Source of the DNA: JAKZRT01 sp965247915
GTDB taxonomy: Bacteria; Pseudomonadota; Alphaproteobacteria; Rhodobacterales; Rhodobacteraceae
DNA length: 64,000 bases
Assembly: GCA_965247915.1 (NCBI GenBank)
Contig: OZ252048.1
Coordinates: 2,108,001 to 2,172,000, forward strand
Direction of reading: 5' to 3'
A program made the translations under genes and the position numbers. Shown here one piece after another: positions 63,517 through 64,000 of the stretch (its first letter is position 1; each line of letters begins with the position of its first letter). The notes below the pieces were generated by a model. That model was not told the origin of the DNA. It made no database searches and saw only the letters and a list, made by a program, of their open reading frames with translations.

Positions 63517-64000
63517 TTACTCATCCACCTTTATGTCGGTGCGGCGGAACAGGTCGCGCAGAAAACCCGGTGCCAGAATCGAAAGCGGATTTACCGACAC
63601 TTGGGGGTCGCTGGAAGCGCCGTCCAACCGGTACGAGAACCCAAACAGCCCCTCGCCACGCCGCGACACAAGCTGGCCGATGCCGTTGATGATATAAATC
63701 GGAGTAATCACACCCTGCATTTTCATCTGGTGGGTGGCGAGGTCGTATACGCCGTCCATGGTCAGACCGAGCGAGGCCCCGACCGCGCGCGAGGCCGTGA
63801 CGAAAACCTTGTCGGGGGTCAGCACAAATTCAGCCGAGACATTCGAAAACGCGAGACCACCACCATCCATTTGTTCCAGCAGGCCGATCACCGAAACTGC
63901 GAACAAAAGTTCGGCCAACGCCGGAGCGTCGCGGACCCGCATGTTCTTGATAGTGAGCTTGCCGTCATAATATCCTTCGCGGTTCCGGGGCGTCAGGGTC
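63517..64000 (-). CDS. C-terminal part of an AsmA/YhdP-like protein (runs off the window)
   Basis: The frame is open to the right edge of the window and encodes at least 160 residues, including KNMRVRDAPALAELLFAVSVIGLLEQM and IYIINGIGQLVSRRGEGLFGFSYRLDG. This ending resembles the AsmA-like/DUF3971 domain of large envelope proteins (YhdP/TamB-like) that form lipid-transfer bridges. The ending with NPLSILAPGFLRDLF is typical of Rhodobacteraceae versions, from memory. The start lies outside the window. Confidence 0.7.
   Translation of the reverse strand, partial: TLTPRNREGYYDGKLTIKNMRVRDAPALAELLFAVSVIGLLEQMDGGGLAFSNVSAEFVLTPDKVFVTASRAVGASLGLTMDGVYDLATHQMKMQGVITPIYIINGIGQLVSRRGEGLFGFSYRLDGASSDPQVSVNPLSILAPGFLRDLFRRTDIKVDE

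Overview
The window is GC-rich chromosomal DNA from an alphaproteobacterium, most likely a Rhodobacteraceae (Roseobacter-type) member. This is inferred from gene content and order, not from a search: the aroK/xerD/CorC block, the dnaB-alr-mlaEF-pqiA-radA-cvpA-purF run, surE-pcm-nlpD, mreBCD-mrdA-rodA, a c'-type cytochrome gene and KpsT/KpsE capsule export genes. No rRNA or CRISPR array is visible; there is one tRNA (Gln, anticodon TTG).

Layout. 1-4.9 kb: aroK, a 44-residue membrane microprotein, a secreted helical-repeat protein, xerD and a CorC/HlyC CBS protein. 4.88-7.28 kb: two candidate terminator-ended small RNAs, an IS1595-family element and an IS630-family element abutting it. 7.3-12.5 kb: infC (AUA start), a membrane protein, an XdhC-like protein, an amber-interrupted conserved gene, pyrC and pyrE. 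12.6-24.3 kb: a dense co-directional housekeeping block from dnaB to the NlpD-like lipoprotein. 24.3-32 kb: a LysR regulator divergent from two cytochrome c genes, nadE, an 18-repeat MORN protein, and leuA behind a leucine-rich leader peptide. 32.2-38.8 kb: the cell-shape operon mreBCD-mrdA-rodA plus a hydroxyacid dehydrogenase. 38.8-44.2 kb: an amber-interrupted uracil-DNA-glycosylase-like gene, nhaA, and kpsT-kpsE-kdsA. 44.3-50.6 kb: tRNA-Gln followed by a decayed mobile zone: a serine recombinase lacking its catalytic serine, a DUF2924 gene split by an IS630 element, an IS3 element at a deletion-like junction, a deacetylase-like fragment, a second copy of the first IS630 element, and a truncated secreted-protein gene. 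50.9-64 kb: a YbdK-type ligase, valine-degradation genes, uvrA, lpd, a DUF4242 protein beside a frameshifted LysR gene, DUF924, an MFS transporter, queA, and the end of an AsmA-like gene that runs off the window.

How it works together. Most of the window is core metabolism and envelope growth. The envelope theme recurs: Mre/Rod elongation machinery, MlaEF/PqiA lipid handling, an NlpD-type amidase activator, capsule export with KdsA for Kdo supply, and a secreted MORN protein. The accessory content is insertion sequences and the decay they leave behind.

I found no confident new defence or mobile system. The observations most worth checking are regulatory and evolutionary: an AUA start for infC, a probably leaderless leucine attenuator peptide before leuA, two structured sRNA candidates, a conserved A7 slippage site in all three IS630 elements, and several single-event gene lesions (two in-frame TAG codons, one A6 frameshift, one Ser-to-Ile catalytic loss).
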